48,557 nucleotides of DNA from Betaproteobacteria bacterium (lineage in GTDB: Bacteria > Pseudomonadota > Gammaproteobacteria > Burkholderiales > CAIKXV01), in NCBI GenBank assembly GCA_021298815.1, contig JAJTHE010000119.1, positions 1-48,557 on the forward strand. The letters are read 5' to 3'. The translations under genes and the position numbers were made by a program. Positions 16,808 through 26,194 of the stretch are shown here, piece after piece; position 1 is the stretch's first letter, and every line of letters starts with the position of its first letter. A model generated the notes under the pieces. It was not told the origin of the DNA. It made no database searches and saw nothing but the letters and a program-made list of their open reading frames with translations.

Positions 16808-18097
16808 TCAGCCGGCGGCCATTGCCGCCAGTGCCGCGCGGGCCGCCGTCGCAGTCGCTGCCACTTCCTCGGCGCCGTGGGCGATCGAGACGAACCCCGC
16901 CTCGTAGGCCGACGGCGCGAGATAGACGCCGTGGTCGAGCATCCGGTGGAAGAACGCATTGAACCGGACGCTGTCGCACGCCATCACCTGCGCGAAGTCC
17001 TGCGGCGGGGTCTCGCTGAAGTAGAGGCCGAACATGCCGCCCACCGACTGCGCCGATAGTGCGATGCCGTTCGCCTGGCCGGCGGACACGAACGCGTCGC
17101 ACACCGCGCGCGTGGTAGCGCCCAGGCGGTCGTGGAAGCCCGGCTTCAGCACCTGCTCCAGCGTCGCCAGGCCGGCGGCCACCGCGACCGGGTTGCCGGA
17201 CAGGGTGCCGGCCTGGTAGACCGGGCCGGTCGGTGCGACGAAGGCCATCACGTCGCGCCTGCCGCCGAAGGCGCCCAGCGGCATGCCGCCGCCGATCACC
17301 TTGCCGAAGGTGCTCAGGTCGGGCGTGATGCCGTACAGGCCCTGCGCGCTGCCCGGGGCGACCCGGAAGCCGGTCATCACCTCGTCGAAGATCAGCACCA
17401 CGCCGTGCCGGGTGCAAACCTCGCGCAGGGTCTGCAGGAAGCCCGGTTGCGGCAGCACCATGTTCATGTTGCCGGCGATCGGCTCGACGATCACCGCCGC
17501 GATCGTGTCGCCGATCTCGCGGAAGGTGCGCGCCACCTCGTCGATGTCGTTGTACTGCAGCACCAGCGTGTGCTGTGCGAGTTCCGGCGGCACGCCGGCG
17601 GAACTCGGCTGCCCGAGGGTCAGCGCGCCGGAGCCGGCCTTCACCAGCAGGCTGTCGCCATGGCCGTGGTAGCAGCCTTCGAACTTGACGATCCGGCTGC
17701 GCCCGGTGAAGCCCCGCGCCACGCGGATGGCGCTCATCGTCGCCTCGGTGCCGGAGGACACCAGACGCACCGATTCGATCGAGGGCACGGCCGCGACCAG
17801 CGCCTCGGCGAGCTTGAGTTCGCCGGCGGTCGGCGCGCCGAACGACAGCCCGTTGCGCGCCGCGCGCTCGACCGCCGCCAGGACGACCGGATCGGCATGG
17901 CCGAGGATCGCCGGACCCCAGGAGCCGATGTAGTCGATGTAGCGGTTGCCGTCGACGTCCCAGGCGTGGGCGCCCAGCGCCCGCTCGAAGAACACCGGCG
18001 TGCCGCCGACCGAACGGAACGCGCGCACCGGCGAGTTGACCCCGCCGGGGATCAGTTTCTGGGAACGTTCGAACAGCGCTTCGCTGTTGGGTCGCAT
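16808..18097 (-). CDS. hemL: Glutamate-1-semialdehyde 2,1-aminomutase
   Basis: A 429-residue PLP enzyme that makes 5-aminolevulinate from glutamate-1-semialdehyde in the C5 route to tetrapyrroles. PLP Lys266 is in [13 protein letters not shown]. Other family blocks are [25 protein letters not shown] (114-129), [16 protein letters not shown] and [12 protein letters not shown] 18097 ([12 protein letters not shown]) follows thiE by 14 bases, with CGGAG about 9 bases upstream; the longer open frame runs through thiE. HemL and HemB supply two early haem steps, and HemF later in the window a late one. Confidence 0.97.
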   Translation of the reverse strand: MRPNSEALFERSQKLIPGGVNSPVRAFRSVGGTPVFFERALGAHAWDVDGNRYIDYIGSWGPAILGHADPVVLAAVERAARNGLSFGAPTAGELKLAEALVAAVPSIESVRLVSSGTEATMSAIRVARGFTGRSRIVKFEGCYHGHGDSLLVKAGSGALTLGQPSSAGVPPELAQHTLVLQYNDIDEVARTFREIGDTIAAVIVEPIAGNMNMVLPQPGFLQTLREVCTRHGVVLIFDEVMTGFRVAPGSAQGLYGITPDLSTFGKVIGGGMPLGAFGGRRDVMAFVAPTGPVYQAGTLSGNPVAVAAGLATLEQVLKPGFHDRLGATTRAVCDAFVSAGQANGIALSAQSVGGMFGLYFSETPPQDFAQVMACDSVRFNAFFHRMLDHGVYLAPSAYEAGFVSIAHGAEEVAATATAARAALAAMAAG

Positions 18098-18111
18098 CGT
18101 ATGGGCTCCGT

Positions 18112-18807
18112 TCAGGGTTGGTCGCTGCCAGCCGCGTCGGCCGCAGGGGGCGACCGGGTTTCGGTCTCGATGATTTCCTTGAAGCGGCGTACCGCGTCGC
18201 CGATGTCGGGCGCGGAATAGACGGCGCTGATCACGGCCAGCGAATGCGCGCCTGCGCGCAGCACGCCGGCTGCGTTGCCCAGGTCGATGCCGCCGATCGC
18301 GACCACCGGTACCCGCAGGCGGGCCCGGGCCTGCGCGAGCAGCGCAGGCGAGGCCCGTACCGCCCCCGGCTTGACCCGGGACGGGAACATCGCACCGAAG
18401 GCGACATAGTCTGCCCCTTCGGCTTCCGCCTGCACTGCACGGTCGAGCGAGTCGTAGCAACTGACGCCGACCAGCGCAGGCCCGACATGTTCGCGCGCCT
18501 GTGCCACCGTGCCGTCGTCGCGCCCCAGGTGCACGCCGTGCGCGCCGAGCGCCGCGGCGAGTCGAGGATCGTCGTTGACGATCAGCCATGCGCCCGCGGC
18601 GCGGCAGGCTGCGGCGATGGCACGTGCGACCGCCTCGCCGGGCCGGGCGCTGCCATCCGCTGCCCGGCCCGCTGCGCCCGCCGGCTTGGCGCGATACTGG
18701 AGCAGGCGCACGCCGGCGGCCAGCGACTGCTCGACGCGTGCAAGCAGTTCCGCCTCGGGCAGTCCGTCGGGCGTGACCGCATACAGGCCGGGCAGGCGCA
18801 GGGTCAC
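18112..18807 (-). CDS. thiE: Thiamine-phosphate synthase
   Basis: A 231-residue TIM-barrel enzyme that joins HMP pyrophosphate and thiazole phosphate to thiamine phosphate. Motifs: LLQYRAKP near 35-42, [33 protein letters not shown] and LAVISAVY. The start codon is GTG 18807, giving [15 protein letters not shown]. An insert of about 15 residues rich in Ala/Gly follows the QYRAK strand. It lies 61 bases after thiD and 14 before hemL, probably one transcript. Confidence 0.94.
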   Translation of the reverse strand: MTLRLPGLYAVTPDGLPEAELLARVEQSLAAGVRLLQYRAKPAGAAGRAADGSARPGEAVARAIAAACRAAGAWLIVNDDPRLAAALGAHGVHLGRDDGTVAQAREHVGPALVGVSCYDSLDRAVQAEAEGADYVAFGAMFPSRVKPGAVRASPALLAQARARLRVPVVAIGGIDLGNAAGVLRAGAHSLAVISAVYSAPDIGDAVRRFKEIIETETRSPPAADAAGSDQP

Positions 18808-18868
18808 CGCGGCCCTCGCGCGCGCTGCCCCGCGGTGCGACCCAGGAAGGAAATGACCGCGCGGCTGC

Positions 18869-19828
18869 TCAATGGGCCGCTGCCCTTGCCGGTGGCAGGC
18901 CGTCGGTCGTGCCTTCCGGCGCGGCGTTCGTGGAACGGTCTGCCGCAGGTTCGGGCGCGTCGTCCGTCGTCGGATCGGATCCGCTGCCGTCTGCCGCTGC
19001 CGCGTCTTCGTCGGTTTCGCGTGCCCAGAACAGCCGGTCGGGGATGAACTGGCCCATGCCGGGGCGGAAGCCTGCCTTCAAGGTCTGCCACGTGTACTCC
19101 TGTGCATCGCGCACGGCTTCCTCGACCGGCAGTCCGTTCGCCAGCGTCGCGGCCAGGGCCGAGGCGAGCGTGCAGCCCGAGCCGTGGTAGCTGCCGGACA
19201 GGCGCTGCCAGGTATCGCTGCGCATCTCGCCCTGTTCGCCGTACAGGCGGTTCACCACCTGCACCGTGTTCTCGTGGGTGCCGGTGATCAGCACGTACTC
19301 GCAGCCCGCGCCGAGCAACCGCTTCGCGCATCGCGCGAGGTCGAGGTCTTCGTCTTCCCGGTCGTCCGCGGCCAGCCGCCGTGCCTCGTAGCTGTTGGGC
19401 GTGATGATCGTGCATTGCGGCAGCAGCAGTTCGCGGATCGCCGCGATCATCTCTTCGTTGGCGAACGGGTCGCCCCGTCCCGAAGCCAGCACCGGGTCGA
19501 GGATCAGCGGTACGTTCGGATAGTCGGCGACCACTTCGGCGATCGCGGCGATGGTCTCGATGCTGCCGAGCACGCCGAGCTTGAACGCGCTGACCGGCAT
19601 GTCCTCGAGCACGCAGCGCGCCTGGTCGGCGACCCAGTCGGCGTCGATCGCAAGCATGTCCTCAACGCCGCGCGTGTCCTGCACCGTGAGCGCGGTGATC
19701 ACCGGCAGCGGATGGCAGCCCATGCTGGACAGGGTCAGCAGGTCGGCCTGGATGCCGGCGCCGCCGCTCGGATCATTGGCGGCGAACACGAGCACGATCG
19801 GGGGTGTTTCGGGCACTGCTTCGGACAT
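18869..19828 (-). CDS. thiD: Hydroxymethylpyrimidine/phosphomethylpyrimidine kinase
   Basis: A 319-residue ribokinase-fold enzyme that phosphorylates HMP and HMP phosphate for thiamine synthesis. Visible: [16 protein letters not shown] near 14-29, the [12 protein letters not shown] block, [10 protein letters not shown], and the anion-hole motif GSGCTLASA. The catalytic core ends near residue 270. About 48 further residues are acidic and Ala/Thr/Pro-rich with no family counterpart, so the protein is longer than the usual 265-270. ATG 19828 starts [10 protein letters not shown]. It is divergent from rubredoxin. Confidence 0.95.
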   Translation of the reverse strand: MSEAVPETPPIVLVFAANDPSGGAGIQADLLTLSSMGCHPLPVITALTVQDTRGVEDMLAIDADWVADQARCVLEDMPVSAFKLGVLGSIETIAAIAEVVADYPNVPLILDPVLASGRGDPFANEEMIAAIRELLLPQCTIITPNSYEARRLAADDREDEDLDLARCAKRLLGAGCEYVLITGTHENTVQVVNRLYGEQGEMRSDTWQRLSGSYHGSGCTLASALAATLANGLPVEEAVRDAQEYTWQTLKAGFRPGMGQFIPDRLFWARETDEDAAAADGSGSDPTTDDAPEPAADRSTNAAPEGTTDGLPPARAAAH

Positions 19829-19869
19829 TGGTGAACGGGCCTTCGGTTACACTCGACGTGCAGACCGGT

Positions 19870-19898
19870 ATTGTAGTCGCTCGCTACCTTCCGTTCAG
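19870..19898 (-). promoter_or_regulatory. Candidate promoter of thiD-thiE-hemL
   Basis: Minus-strand CTGAAC (19898..19893, 3/6) and TACAAT (19875..19870, 5/6) are 17 bases apart; the leader would be about 35 bases. On the opposite strand TACACT at 19848-19853 may serve rubredoxin, so the two promoters would face each other. No thiamine riboswitch could be recognised here. Confidence 0.4.
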
Positions 19899-19976
19899 TT
19901 TCCCCCGGGTCCGCACGGTGCAGACACCCGTCCTGGCCCTTCCAGACCAAACCTTTCCAATCGAGGCCACGCCCCC

Positions 19977-20171
19977 ATGTCCGCCGAATCAGAAACCGGA
20001 ACCGCGTTCAAGCAGTGGATGTGTCTTGTCTGCGGCTGGATCTACGACGAGGAAGCCGGTTCGCCGGAAGAAGGCATCGCGGCGGGCACCCGCTGGGCCG
20101 ACGTGCCGCCCAACTGGACCTGCCCCGAATGCGGCGCGCGCAAGGAAGACTTCGAGATGGTGGAGATCTGA
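19977..20171 (+). CDS. Rubredoxin
   Basis: A 64-residue iron protein with one Fe(Cys)4 centre, a small electron carrier. The two knuckles are CLVCG (16-20) and CPECG (49-53). WIYDEEAG and RWADVPPNW between them are typical of rubredoxin. ATG 19977 gives a Glu/Thr-rich extension of about 11 residues before the W-M-C start of the fold; an internal ATG at 20019 would cut the first knuckle too closely. GloA follows after one base. It stands opposite thiD, as in other Burkholderiales. Confidence 0.94.
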   Translation: MSAESETGTAFKQWMCLVCGWIYDEEAGSPEEGIAAGTRWADVPPNWTCPECGARKEDFEMVEI

Positions 20172-20172
20172 G

Positions 20173-20565
20173 ATGCGCCTGCTGCACACGATGATCCGCG
20201 TCGGCGACCTCGACCGGTCGATCGCGTTCTACACCGACGTGCTCGGCATGCAACTCCTGCGCCGCAAGGACTACCCCGAAGGCCGCTTCACCAACGTGTT
20301 CGTCGGCTACGGCGACGAGCGCGAACACGCGGTGCTCGAGCTGACCCACAACTGGGACACCGGGCGCTACGACCTCGGCACCGGTTACGGCCACGTGGCG
20401 GTCGAGGTCGACGATGCAGCCGCGGCGTGCGACCGGGTGCGCGCGCGCGGCGGCAAGGTCACGCGCGAGGCCGGTCCGATGAAGCACGGCACCACGGTGA
20501 TCGCCTTCGTCGAAGACCCGGACGGCTACAAGATCGAGTTCATCCAGCGCGGCTCGATGGGCTGA
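20173..20565 (+). CDS. gloA: Lactoylglutathione lyase (glyoxalase I)
   Basis: A 130-residue vicinal-oxygen-chelate enzyme that isomerises the hemithioacetal of methylglyoxal and glutathione to lactoylglutathione. The four metal ligands His5, Glu56, His74 and Glu122 fall at the same numbers as in the E. coli enzyme, which suggests the short nickel-type GloA. ATG 20173 starts one base after the rubredoxin stop (TGAGATG). It converges with ksgA, 16 bases away. Confidence 0.96.
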   Translation: MRLLHTMIRVGDLDRSIAFYTDVLGMQLLRRKDYPEGRFTNVFVGYGDEREHAVLELTHNWDTGRYDLGTGYGHVAVEVDDAAAACDRVRARGGKVTREAGPMKHGTTVIAFVEDPDGYKIEFIQRGSMG

Positions 20566-20581
20566 TCGCGCGCGCAGCGGC

Positions 20582-21409
20582 TCAGCCGTCGCGCGGCGCC
20601 GCAGCCGGCGGGGCTGCGGTCGCCGCGGCATTCGCCAGCCGCACGAAGGCCGCGACCGGAAGATCCTCGGCGCGGGCCTGCGGATCGATGTCCAGTCCGG
20701 CCAGCCGCGCCGGGTCGAACCATCCGCGCAGGGTATTGCGGAGCATCTTCCGGCGCTGGCCGAAGGCCGCCTGCACCACCCGCGACAGGACGCCGATGTC
20801 GCGTGCGGCCAGTTCATCTGCCGGCCGGGGGACCAGCCGTACCACGCTGGAATCCACCTTGGGCGCCGGGCGGAATGCATGCGGCCCGACTTCCAGCACC
20901 GCTTCGGCGTCGAAACGGTACTGCATCATCACCGACAGCCGGCCGTAGTCGCCGCTGCCGGGTGCGGACACGATCCGTTCGACCACTTCCCGCTGCAGCA
21001 TCACGTGCACGTCGAGCAGACGCGGCGCGATGTCGAACAGCCGGAACAGGATGGGGCTGGAGATGTTGTACGGCAGGTTGCCGACCACGCGCAGCGGCGC
21101 GGGCAGGGTCGTGAAGTCGAAGTCGAGCACGTCCGCTTCATGGATCTCGATCTCCGCGCCCGGCAGGCGCTGCTGCAGGCTGCGCGCGAGGTCGCGGTCG
21201 AGTTCGATCACGTGCAGCCGATGCCCCGGACTGGCGGCGTTGACGCGCGCGGCGAGCAGGCCGGTGAGCGCGCCCATGCCCGGTCCGATCTCGACCAGTG
21301 CATCGCCCGGGCGCGGATCGATCGCGTGCACGATCGCCTCGATGACATGCCGGTCGACCAGGAAGTTCTGGCCGAACCTGCGGCGGGCGCGGTGCGGTTC
21401 CAGGGTCAG
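20582..21409 (-). CDS. ksgA: 16S rRNA (adenine1518/1519-N6) dimethyltransferase, apparent CTG start
   Basis: A 275-residue enzyme that dimethylates two adenines in helix 45 of 16S rRNA, a late check on 30S assembly. Motifs: RRRFGQNFLVD near 9-19, the SAM site EIGPGMGALTGLL, ELDRDL, and NLPYNISSPI. In this frame there is no ATG, GTG or TTG between the open stretch inside pdxA and the conserved RFGQNFL block. The best-fitting start is CTG 21409..21407, which overlaps the pdxA stop as CTGA, the same geometry as the ATGA pairs elsewhere here. A second CTG follows two codons later. The function is sure; the start is inferred. The C-terminus has an Ala/Pro tail. Confidence 0.93.
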   Translation of the reverse strand: MTLEPHRARRRFGQNFLVDRHVIEAIVHAIDPRPGDALVEIGPGMGALTGLLAARVNAASPGHRLHVIELDRDLARSLQQRLPGAEIEIHEADVLDFDFTTLPAPLRVVGNLPYNISSPILFRLFDIAPRLLDVHVMLQREVVERIVSAPGSGDYGRLSVMMQYRFDAEAVLEVGPHAFRPAPKVDSSVVRLVPRPADELAARDIGVLSRVVQAAFGQRRKMLRNTLRGWFDPARLAGLDIDPQARAEDLPVAAFVRLANAAATAAPPAAAPRDG

Positions 21410-22425
21410 GCGCCCCGATGCCCGGCGAGTTCGATGGCCAGCGCCACCGCTTCGCGCAGGCTGCCGTCCGATGCGCGCCCGCTGCCCGCCAGGTCGAGCG
21501 CCGTGCCATGGTCGACCGAGGTGCGGATCAGCGGCAGGCCGAGCGTGACGTTCACGCCGGCCCCGAAGCTCGCGTACTTGAGGACCGGCAGCCCCTGGTC
21601 GTGGAACATCGCCAGCACCGCGTCGCAGCCCTGCAGCCGCTCCGGGTTGAACAGCGTGTCCGCGGGCAGCGGACCGTGCAGGTCGATGCCGGCGGCGCGC
21701 AGGGTCGCGATGACCGGGGAGATGACGTCGATCTCTTCGCGCCCCAGGTGTCCGCCCTCGCCGGCGTGGGGATTCAGGCCGGACACCAGGATGCGCGGCC
21801 GCGCGATGCCGAAATCGCGGCGAAGCGCGGCGTCCAGGATCTGCAGCGTGCGCGTCAGCGAAGGTGCCGTGATCGCGGCCGGCACCGCGGCGAGCGGCAG
21901 GTGGGTGGTCGCGAGCGCCACGCGCAGGCCGCCGCCCACCAGCATCATCACCACCTGCGGCGTACCGGTCAGCTCGGCCAGCATCTCGGTATGGCCGGTG
22001 AACGGCAGCCCGGCGTCGTTGATCACCCCCTTGTGCACCGGGGCGGTGACCAGGGCATCGAACATGCCGGCCTCGCAGCCGCGCACGGCGACGCTGATGG
22101 TCTCCAGCACGTGGCGCGCATTGGCCGGCTCGAGCATGCCCGGCGCCACCGGTGCAGCAGTGCGCGCGACGGCGACGTCGAGCGTGCCAGCAGCCGGGTA
22201 CGCCGATGCATGGCCTGGCAGCCATTCGCGCACGGTGATCGGCCGGCCGAGTGCACGGGCGCGGGCGGCGAGCACCTCCGGGTCGCCGACGACGACGATG
22301 CGGGCACCCGGCGGCGGCGCATGTGCGAGCGCCACGCACAGGTCGGGGCCGATCCCGGCCGGCTCGCCCGGGGTCAGCGCGATCGTGCGCATCTGCGTAG
22401 GCGCACCCGCCGGAGGCGAGGCCAT
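21406..22425 (-). CDS. pdxA: 4-hydroxythreonine-4-phosphate dehydrogenase
   Basis: A 339-residue NAD-dependent, divalent-metal enzyme of pyridoxal phosphate synthesis. TPGEPAGIGPD is near 19-29; the metal histidines are expected in FTGHTEML, SGLNPHAGEGG and MFHDQGLPVLK. I list ATG 22425, 29 bases after surA; the internal ATG 22392 would give 328 residues, nearer the usual length, and neither has a clear ribosome site. The stop overlaps the proposed ksgA CTG start. The order lptD-surA-pdxA-ksgA is shared with E. coli. Confidence 0.95.
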   Translation of the reverse strand: MASPPAGAPTQMRTIALTPGEPAGIGPDLCVALAHAPPPGARIVVVGDPEVLAARARALGRPITVREWLPGHASAYPAAGTLDVAVARTAAPVAPGMLEPANARHVLETISVAVRGCEAGMFDALVTAPVHKGVINDAGLPFTGHTEMLAELTGTPQVVMMLVGGGLRVALATTHLPLAAVPAAITAPSLTRTLQILDAALRRDFGIARPRILVSGLNPHAGEGGHLGREEIDVISPVIATLRAAGIDLHGPLPADTLFNPERLQGCDAVLAMFHDQGLPVLKYASFGAGVNVTLGLPLIRTSVDHGTALDLAGSGRASDGSLREAVALAIELAGHRGA

Positions 22426-22454
22426 CAAGTCTGGGTCACCGGGCCACCGGCCGG

Positions 22455-23777
22455 TCAGCGGTCTTCCAGGCGCAGGTTGACGAATGCGCGATCGCGCAGT
22501 TGCCGCACCCACTCCTGGTAGGCCTCGTCGGCCTTGCGCGCGCGGATCGCCTGCCGCGCCACCAGCCGCTGCCGTTCCGCGGACAGGTCTTCGCTGCGCC
22601 GCTCGGTCACCTGGATCAGGTGCATCCCGAAGTCGCTGCGCACCGGGTCGCTGACCTCGTTGATCTTCAGCTGGTTCATCGCGCGTTCGAACGGCGGCAC
22701 CGTGTCGCCGGGCGAGATCCAGCCCAGCTCGCCACCACGCGCGGCACTGCCGTCGTCCGAGTGCAGGCGCGCCAGTTCGCCGAACGGCGTGCCGTTCTCG
22801 ATGCGCTCCTTCAGGCCGCGCAGGCGCTGCGTCGCATCGGCCTCGGACACCAGTTCGTTGACGCGGATCAGGATGTGGCGGGCGCGGGACTGCTGCACGA
22901 TCACGCTGTTGCCGCCGACCTTGCGGTCGACCACGCGGATGATGTGGAAGCCTGCCGGGCTGCGCAGCACCGTGCTCACCTCGCCGACCTTCAGGGTGCG
23001 GGCCGCGTCGGCGAACAGCGTGGGCCAGCGGTCGGACGGGCGCGTCCCCATCATGCCGCCCTTCAGTGCATCCGGGGCGTCGGAGAACTCGGCCGCCACC
23101 TGCCCGAACTCCGCGCCCGAGCGCACCCGGGCGAGCGCCTGCTCGGCGCGCGCACGCCGCTCGGCGAGCTGCTCCGGGGACGCCCCTTCGGGTACGCGCA
23201 CCAGCACGTGGGCGAGGTTCAGTTCGTCGTTGCCGCCGCGCGTGGCGCTCGTCTTGATGAAGTTGTCGATCTCGGAATCGGTCACGACGATGCGCGAGTC
23301 GACCTCGCGTTCGCGCAGGCGGCTGATCATCACTTCGTCGCGCAGGTCTTCCCGGAACCGTGAGAACGCCATGCCGTCGCGTTCGATCGCCTCGCGGAAC
23401 TGGGGCAGCGTCATCTTGTTGTCGGCGGCGATGCGGGTGAGGATCTTCTCGAGCTGCCCGTCGTCGAGCCGGATGCCGGTGTCGCGCGCAAGCTGCAGCT
23501 GCACGCGATCGGAGATCATCCGTTCGAGCACCTGGCGCTCGAGCATGTCCGGCGCCGGCAGCGCCGTGCCCTGGCGCGACAGTTGCGCGACCGCGAGCTT
23601 GGTTCGCGTGGCAAGGTCGAACTGGGTGATGACCTCGTCGTTGACCACCGCGACGATACGGTCCACGGTGAGTACCCGTGCCTTGGAGGGGGCCTGGGCA
23701 TGCCCGGTACCCGGGGCGGACAGCAGCACGGGGATCAGCAGCAGCGCGGGAAGCAGGGTCGACAGGCGGCGGAACAT
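22455..23777 (-). CDS. surA: Periplasmic chaperone / peptidyl-prolyl isomerase SurA
   Basis: A 440-residue chaperone for outer-membrane proteins, including LptD encoded next to it. A signal peptide (1-27, ending GHA) precedes the N-terminal chaperone module (RIVAVVNDEVITQFDL and the helices to about 175). Two parvulin domains follow: about 188-290 (AHVLVRVPEG, FHIIRVVDRK) and about 298-400 (ARHILIRVNE, FGMHLIQVTERR). A C-terminal helix with AYQEWVRQLRDRAFV completes the chaperone. The start lies 21 bases after lptD. Confidence 0.96.
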   Translation of the reverse strand: MFRRLSTLLPALLLIPVLLSAPGTGHAQAPSKARVLTVDRIVAVVNDEVITQFDLATRTKLAVAQLSRQGTALPAPDMLERQVLERMISDRVQLQLARDTGIRLDDGQLEKILTRIAADNKMTLPQFREAIERDGMAFSRFREDLRDEVMISRLREREVDSRIVVTDSEIDNFIKTSATRGGNDELNLAHVLVRVPEGASPEQLAERRARAEQALARVRSGAEFGQVAAEFSDAPDALKGGMMGTRPSDRWPTLFADAARTLKVGEVSTVLRSPAGFHIIRVVDRKVGGNSVIVQQSRARHILIRVNELVSEADATQRLRGLKERIENGTPFGELARLHSDDGSAARGGELGWISPGDTVPPFERAMNQLKINEVSDPVRSDFGMHLIQVTERRSEDLSAERQRLVARQAIRARKADEAYQEWVRQLRDRAFVNLRLEDR

Positions 23778-23798
23778 GGCAGGGTTCGGTAGCGCGCG

Positions 23799-26057
23799 TC
23801 AGCGCATCGGATAGGGGATGGTCGTCACGGGCTGCGCCCGGTTCAACTCGGTCTCGGTGTATCCCGGGATGCTGCGCCTGAGCAGCTCGATCGGGTTGGA
23901 GCCGACCTTTGACAATCCGCCGAGTTCGATCTGGAAGAAGAAGGCGGTGTTCGCCTGCTGGGTAGCCACGGCGATGCGGTTCGCGACGAACCGAAAACTC
24001 CAGCAATCGTCATCATACTGGAACCCCGCCAGGCCTTCCAGAATCGTGCGGTCCCGGAACGAGTAGTTGTAGCGGGCGAGGGTGGACCAGCCGCGCCCGA
24101 GGCGCCACTGCGTCGACAGGTCGATCTGCTCGAGCTGCGTGCGCGAATAGCGGTAGGACGCGTTGAATACCATCCCGGGCTCAGGCACGTAGCGCACCCC
24201 CATGACGGTGCGTTCGACCGACGACAGCGTGGTGCTGTACTGCAGCCCGGCGTCGATGGTCCAGCCCGACCAGAGCTGCCCGGTGAACGATCCGATCAGG
24301 TCGGACTTGGAGCGGCCGCGCTCCGGTGCCCCGGGCAGCGTGACCTGCAGGCTGTCGAGGTAGAACCGCTGCGCGATCCCCACGCGGAGCCGCTCGGCAC
24401 CGGTATCCGGGTCGATCAGGCGCGACACCATCCCGGCAGTCACCTGGTTCGCGTCGGCGATGCGGTCGCTGCCGGAGTACAGGTTTTCCTGGAAAAGGGT
24501 GACGAAGTTCGGGTCCGGCAGTGCGCTGTCGAACACCGGCAGCCGGCTCTGGTCCCGGAACGGGATGTGCGAATAGAACAGGCGCGGCTCCAGCGTCTGC
24601 GTGAAGCCGCGGCCGAACATCGACGTATCCCGCTCCAGCACCACGCCGCTGTCGATGCTGAAGATCGGCAGGGTGCGCGTCGCGTCCTGCAGCGTGGTGG
24701 TGCGGTTGTCCATCATGTACCGCGTGTGGTGCAGCGCGATCTTCGGCCGCACGAAGCCGAACGTCGTCTGCAGTGGCAGGGTCACGCTCGGATTGACGAC
24801 CATGCGCTGGCCGTTGGGCAGGGTGGGATGGCTGAAGCTGACGTACTCGCTGGCGAGCCCGAGGTCGGTGCCGAAGACGTCGAGCTTGTTGCCGAGGTAG
24901 TAGACCTGCGGCAACCGGGCATAGGGCGGCGTGATCGGCGCCAGCGGATCCTGCAGGGTCTGGAACCGCTGCGAACGGATGAAGAAAGTGCCGAAGGCGT
25001 CGCTGCGCGCGAGCATCGCGTCGCGGTTCAGGTTGGACTGCGAGGTAAGCGCGATGCGCGTGGACAGGTCGCGGAAGTACAGGTCGTCCGACACCTTCTG
25101 CATGTTGATCAGCCCCGCCCAGTTGCCGCCGAAGCGGTCCAGGCCGAGCCGGTGGGTATGCTGCAGGGCGAACAGGTAGCGGCTGTCCTGGGTGATCCGG
25201 TCCGAGGGCAGGAACTCGGCGCGCGCCTCGCCCGAGTAGCCGGGGTCGAGGTAGCGGAACTCGTTGCCGATCTGCAGGCCGCGCTTGACCATCATGCGCG
25301 GCGTGACCGTGTAGTCCATGTTGGGCGCGATCGCCCAGTAGTACGGCGTCGCGATCTCGGGCCCGTTGCGTCCGGAGAACGAGAAGGTCGGGGCGAGGAA
25401 GCCCGACTTGCGCTCGCTGGCAAGCGGGAAGGTGAGCATCGGCGAGTAGAACAGCGGCACGCCCTGGAATACCAGCGACGCATTGCGCGCGGTACCGACG
25501 TTGCGCGTCTGGTCGATCAGCAGTTCGTCGGCGCGGATGTACCAGTCGTCGTGCTCCGGGCCGCAGGTGGTGAACTGGCCGCGTTCCGCGCGGAACCGGT
25601 CCTCGCCTTCGAAGAACATGCGCTCGGCCTTGCCGCGGCCGCCCAGTTCGGTCAGCCGGTACACCGGGCTGTCCATGAAGCCGGTCTGGCGGTCGATGTT
25701 CAGGAACAGGTAGGGGCCGAGCACTTCGTTGCGGCGCTGGACCAGCACGACATTGCCCTGGGCGACGAGGTCGCCGGTGGCGGCGTTGTGCCGGATGAAG
25801 TCCCCGAACACTGCCTGGCCGCGCTTGCGCAGGATCGCATCGCCCTCGGCCTCGATCTCCTCCCGGCCCCGGCCGCGGATCACGTCGGCATCGACGAACA
25901 GCGGTACCTGGTCGTCGTTTTCGACCGGGATACGGATGAGGTCGGTCTCGATGCGCAGGCTCACTCCAGGCGACTGACCCGACGACTGGGCGTAGCCCGA
26001 GGCGGAACCGACGGCGAGGAGTGCTGCACAGACGAGCCGCGGCTTGAACCGGCGCAT
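23799..26057 (-). CDS. lptD: LPS-assembly outer-membrane protein LptD
   Basis: A 752-residue outer-membrane barrel that inserts lipopolysaccharide into the outer leaflet. A signal peptide (about 1-24, ending GYA) is followed by the OstA-like jellyroll (about 45-170: DADVIRGRG, EIEAEGDAILRKRGQ) and a barrel of many aromatic-ended strands to the C-terminus. ATG 26057 is preferred because the signal peptide begins there; a TTG at 26081 is possible. The mature part shows only two Cys, in FTTCGPEH and DDDCWSF, where E. coli has four forming two disulphides. It is first in lptD-surA-pdxA-ksgA and divergent from amgK. Confidence 0.95.
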   Translation of the reverse strand: MRRFKPRLVCAALLAVGSASGYAQSSGQSPGVSLRIETDLIRIPVENDDQVPLFVDADVIRGRGREEIEAEGDAILRKRGQAVFGDFIRHNAATGDLVAQGNVVLVQRRNEVLGPYLFLNIDRQTGFMDSPVYRLTELGGRGKAERMFFEGEDRFRAERGQFTTCGPEHDDWYIRADELLIDQTRNVGTARNASLVFQGVPLFYSPMLTFPLASERKSGFLAPTFSFSGRNGPEIATPYYWAIAPNMDYTVTPRMMVKRGLQIGNEFRYLDPGYSGEARAEFLPSDRITQDSRYLFALQHTHRLGLDRFGGNWAGLINMQKVSDDLYFRDLSTRIALTSQSNLNRDAMLARSDAFGTFFIRSQRFQTLQDPLAPITPPYARLPQVYYLGNKLDVFGTDLGLASEYVSFSHPTLPNGQRMVVNPSVTLPLQTTFGFVRPKIALHHTRYMMDNRTTTLQDATRTLPIFSIDSGVVLERDTSMFGRGFTQTLEPRLFYSHIPFRDQSRLPVFDSALPDPNFVTLFQENLYSGSDRIADANQVTAGMVSRLIDPDTGAERLRVGIAQRFYLDSLQVTLPGAPERGRSKSDLIGSFTGQLWSGWTIDAGLQYSTTLSSVERTVMGVRYVPEPGMVFNASYRYSRTQLEQIDLSTQWRLGRGWSTLARYNYSFRDRTILEGLAGFQYDDDCWSFRFVANRIAVATQQANTAFFFQIELGGLSKVGSNPIELLRRSIPGYTETELNRAQPVTTIPYPMR

Positions 26058-26182
26058 GCGCAGAACGTGAGGTAGGGACAAAGGAATGTTGATCTACCTT
26101 CGCACAAATCGGAGGTGCAGGCAATCGAGCGCACGCGCCGGACGGGTCGCGGACGCGGCCGGCGGAGCGGCGCATGCTGCGC

Positions 26183-26188
26183 GATAAT
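26183..26188 (+). promoter_or_regulatory. -10-like box before amgK GTG
   Basis: GATAAT, then six bases, then an in-frame GTG at 26195. No clear -35. If used, transcription would begin at the GTG, and the upstream ATG at 26174 could not be translated. Confidence 0.35.
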
Positions 26189-26194
26189 GCGCGC

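Noticed and set aside
16808..18589. A 593-residue hemL with a long N-terminal extension
   Set aside because: The extra part lies over thiE in another frame; HemL has its family start at 18097 with a ribosome site.
19829..19976. A TPP riboswitch upstream of thiD
   Set aside because: The gap is only 148 bases, shared with rubredoxin, and I could not find the conserved CTGAGA and ACCTGATC-type blocks in it.
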